Assembly: GCA_022826805.1 (NCBI GenBank)
Contig: JAJDUH010000047.1
Location: 1-64,000 of the forward strand
Length of the DNA: 64,000 nt
Source: Candidatus Poribacteria bacterium
GTDB lineage: Bacteria > Poribacteria > WGA-4E > WGA-3G
Direction of reading: 5' to 3'
The notes under the pieces are model-generated. The model saw only the letters and a list, made by a program, of their open reading frames with translations, was not told where the DNA came from and made no database searches. Shown here in pieces: positions 63,264-64,000 of the stretch. Position numbers and translations under genes: made by a program. Position 1 is the first letter of the stretch. Each line of letters opens with the position of its first letter.

Positions 63264-64000
63264 CTATAGGAAATAACGCTCTTTCTGTTTATCGGACTCG
63301 TATTCCTCATACGCCTCTTGCGCCGTGTCGACTTCGGAGACTTGTGCGATAGGTACATCCCACCAAGATTCATATCGCGGGACACCCTCATAGTAGTCTA
63401 CATCAATCTTCACAACGGTTGTGTGTTCTGCTTCGCGTGCTTCATGCAGCGCCGCTTTTAAACTCTGCAGGGTCGTCGCTTCGATTACCTTTGCACCGAG
63501 GCTCGCAGCATTCGCTGCAAGATCTACCGGTAAAAAGTCCCCAGCAAGTTGACTTGTTTCCTCATCGCGGTACCGGAAACGGGTCGCAAAGCCCTGCACA
63601 CCTGTTGCGCGAGACAATCCACCGATACTACTATGCCCTTCATTGTTCACAAGAACAATAATGAGTTTATATCCCTCTTGAATTGACGTAATAATTTCTT
63701 GTGCTAACATTAGGTACGAGCCATCACCCACCATGACATAGACATCGCGACTGGGGGCTGCCATTTTGATGCCCAACCCACCAGCGATTTCATATCCCAT
63801 ACACGAGTAACCGTATTCCAAGTGGTACTGTTTAGGATTACGGGTCCGCCACAATTTATGTAGATCGCCTGGTAGGCTGCCCGCTGCACAAACCATAACA
63901 TCCTCAGGACGCGAAAATTCGTTGACGACTCCAATTACCTCACTCTGACTCGGTAAAGGACTATGTTCGAGATGATAAAGTCGATCGACCTCCGCCTCCC
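63264..64000 (-). CDS. iolD: 3D-(3,5/4)-trihydroxycyclohexane-1,2-dione hydrolase, 3' part
   Basis: The last about 245 codons of a thiamine-diphosphate enzyme; the gene runs past the window end. IolD opens the ring in myo-inositol breakdown. Specific blocks are VMVCAAGSLPGDLHKLWR, YHLEYGYSCMGYEIAGGLG, the ThDP/metal motif VMVGDGSYLML...NNEGHSSIGG, and YESWWDVPIAQVSE near the C terminus. No other inositol genes are in view. Confidence 0.92.
   Translation of the reverse strand, partial: EAEVDRLYHLEHSPLPSQSEVIGVVNEFSRPEDVMVCAAGSLPGDLHKLWRTRNPKQYHLEYGYSCMGYEIAGGLGIKMAAPSRDVYVMVGDGSYLMLAQEIITSIQEGYKLIIVLVNNEGHSSIGGLSRATGVQGFATRFRYRDEETSQLAGDFLPVDLAANAASLGAKVIEATTLQSLKAALHEAREAEHTTVVKIDVDYYEGVPRYESWWDVPIAQVSEVDTAQEAYEEYESDKQKERYFL

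Overview
The window comes from a Gram-negative-type bacterium using the standard bacterial code, with moderate GC content. It encodes lipoproteins, outer-membrane beta-barrels, an RND tripartite efflux system, TolC-like proteins and ExbB/ExbD. Sigma70-like promoters and Shine-Dalgarno sites are easy to see. The mixture of a bacterial microcompartment (BMC) locus with PduL, an inositol-catabolism gene, large secreted proteins of unknown function and many short hairpin repeats is reminiscent of candidate phylum Poribacteria or a neighbour of the PVC group. That placement is an impression from gene content, not a demonstrated one.

Layout. 0-7.5 kb: an ABC-2 permease, a collapsed IS982-type element that keeps both terminal repeats, and a three-gene unit of two tandem single-chain MNT-HEPN proteins translationally coupled to a CoxE-type VWA protein. 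Then come a zinc alcohol dehydrogenase, four consecutive hairpins and a secreted prenyltransferase-repeat protein. 7.5-10.8 kb: minus-strand secreted proteins (a double-VWA protein, a degenerate FMN-binding-like protein, a small barrel). 10.8-22.3 kb: a minus-strand copper/heavy-metal export operon (Cys-rich protein, barrel with an in-frame UGA, YHS protein, two TolC paralogs, CusB-like adaptor with four metal-binding ribbons, CusA-like pump) driven from a strong promoter near 22.3 kb. Divergent from it is msrP, which repairs oxidised periplasmic methionine, followed by a zincin, a metallophosphoesterase and a TPR protein. 26.5-28.5 kb: a small BMC locus (one hexameric shell protein, PduL, a flavoprotein). 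28.8-33.1 kb: an Arg/Ser-rich secreted protein, a DUF5683 protein, a lipoprotein and a Wzz-like chain-length regulator. 34-39.7 kb: a giant acidic outer-membrane lipoprotein followed by ExbB (with a fused periplasmic domain) and two ExbD proteins, ending in a strong terminator. 39.8-48.9 kb: gltB, a gamma-glutamyltransferase, lpdA and a PfkB kinase. 48.9-54.2 kb: a minus-strand methyl-cycle run (rpsA, metK, ahcY, small membrane protein, PfkB kinase), with a highly structured RNA-like segment in front of metK. 54.3-61.1 kb: a stress-type partner-switching module (three STAS antagonists, an RsbW-like kinase, an RsbU-like phosphatase, a CheY-like regulator, a four-PAS histidine kinase, a double universal stress protein). 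61.4-64 kb: radC, rlmB, a zinc-ribbon protein and the 3' part of iolD, cut by the window edge.

The two most unusual items are the in-frame UGA at 21514-21516. It forms a CxxU motif in an otherwise intact exported barrel protein inside the copper operon. The second is the tandem MNT-HEPN pair, one copy with the full RX4HXY toxin motif and one with His changed to Asn, coupled to a VWA gene. All function calls rest on reading motifs by eye; no database search was possible.
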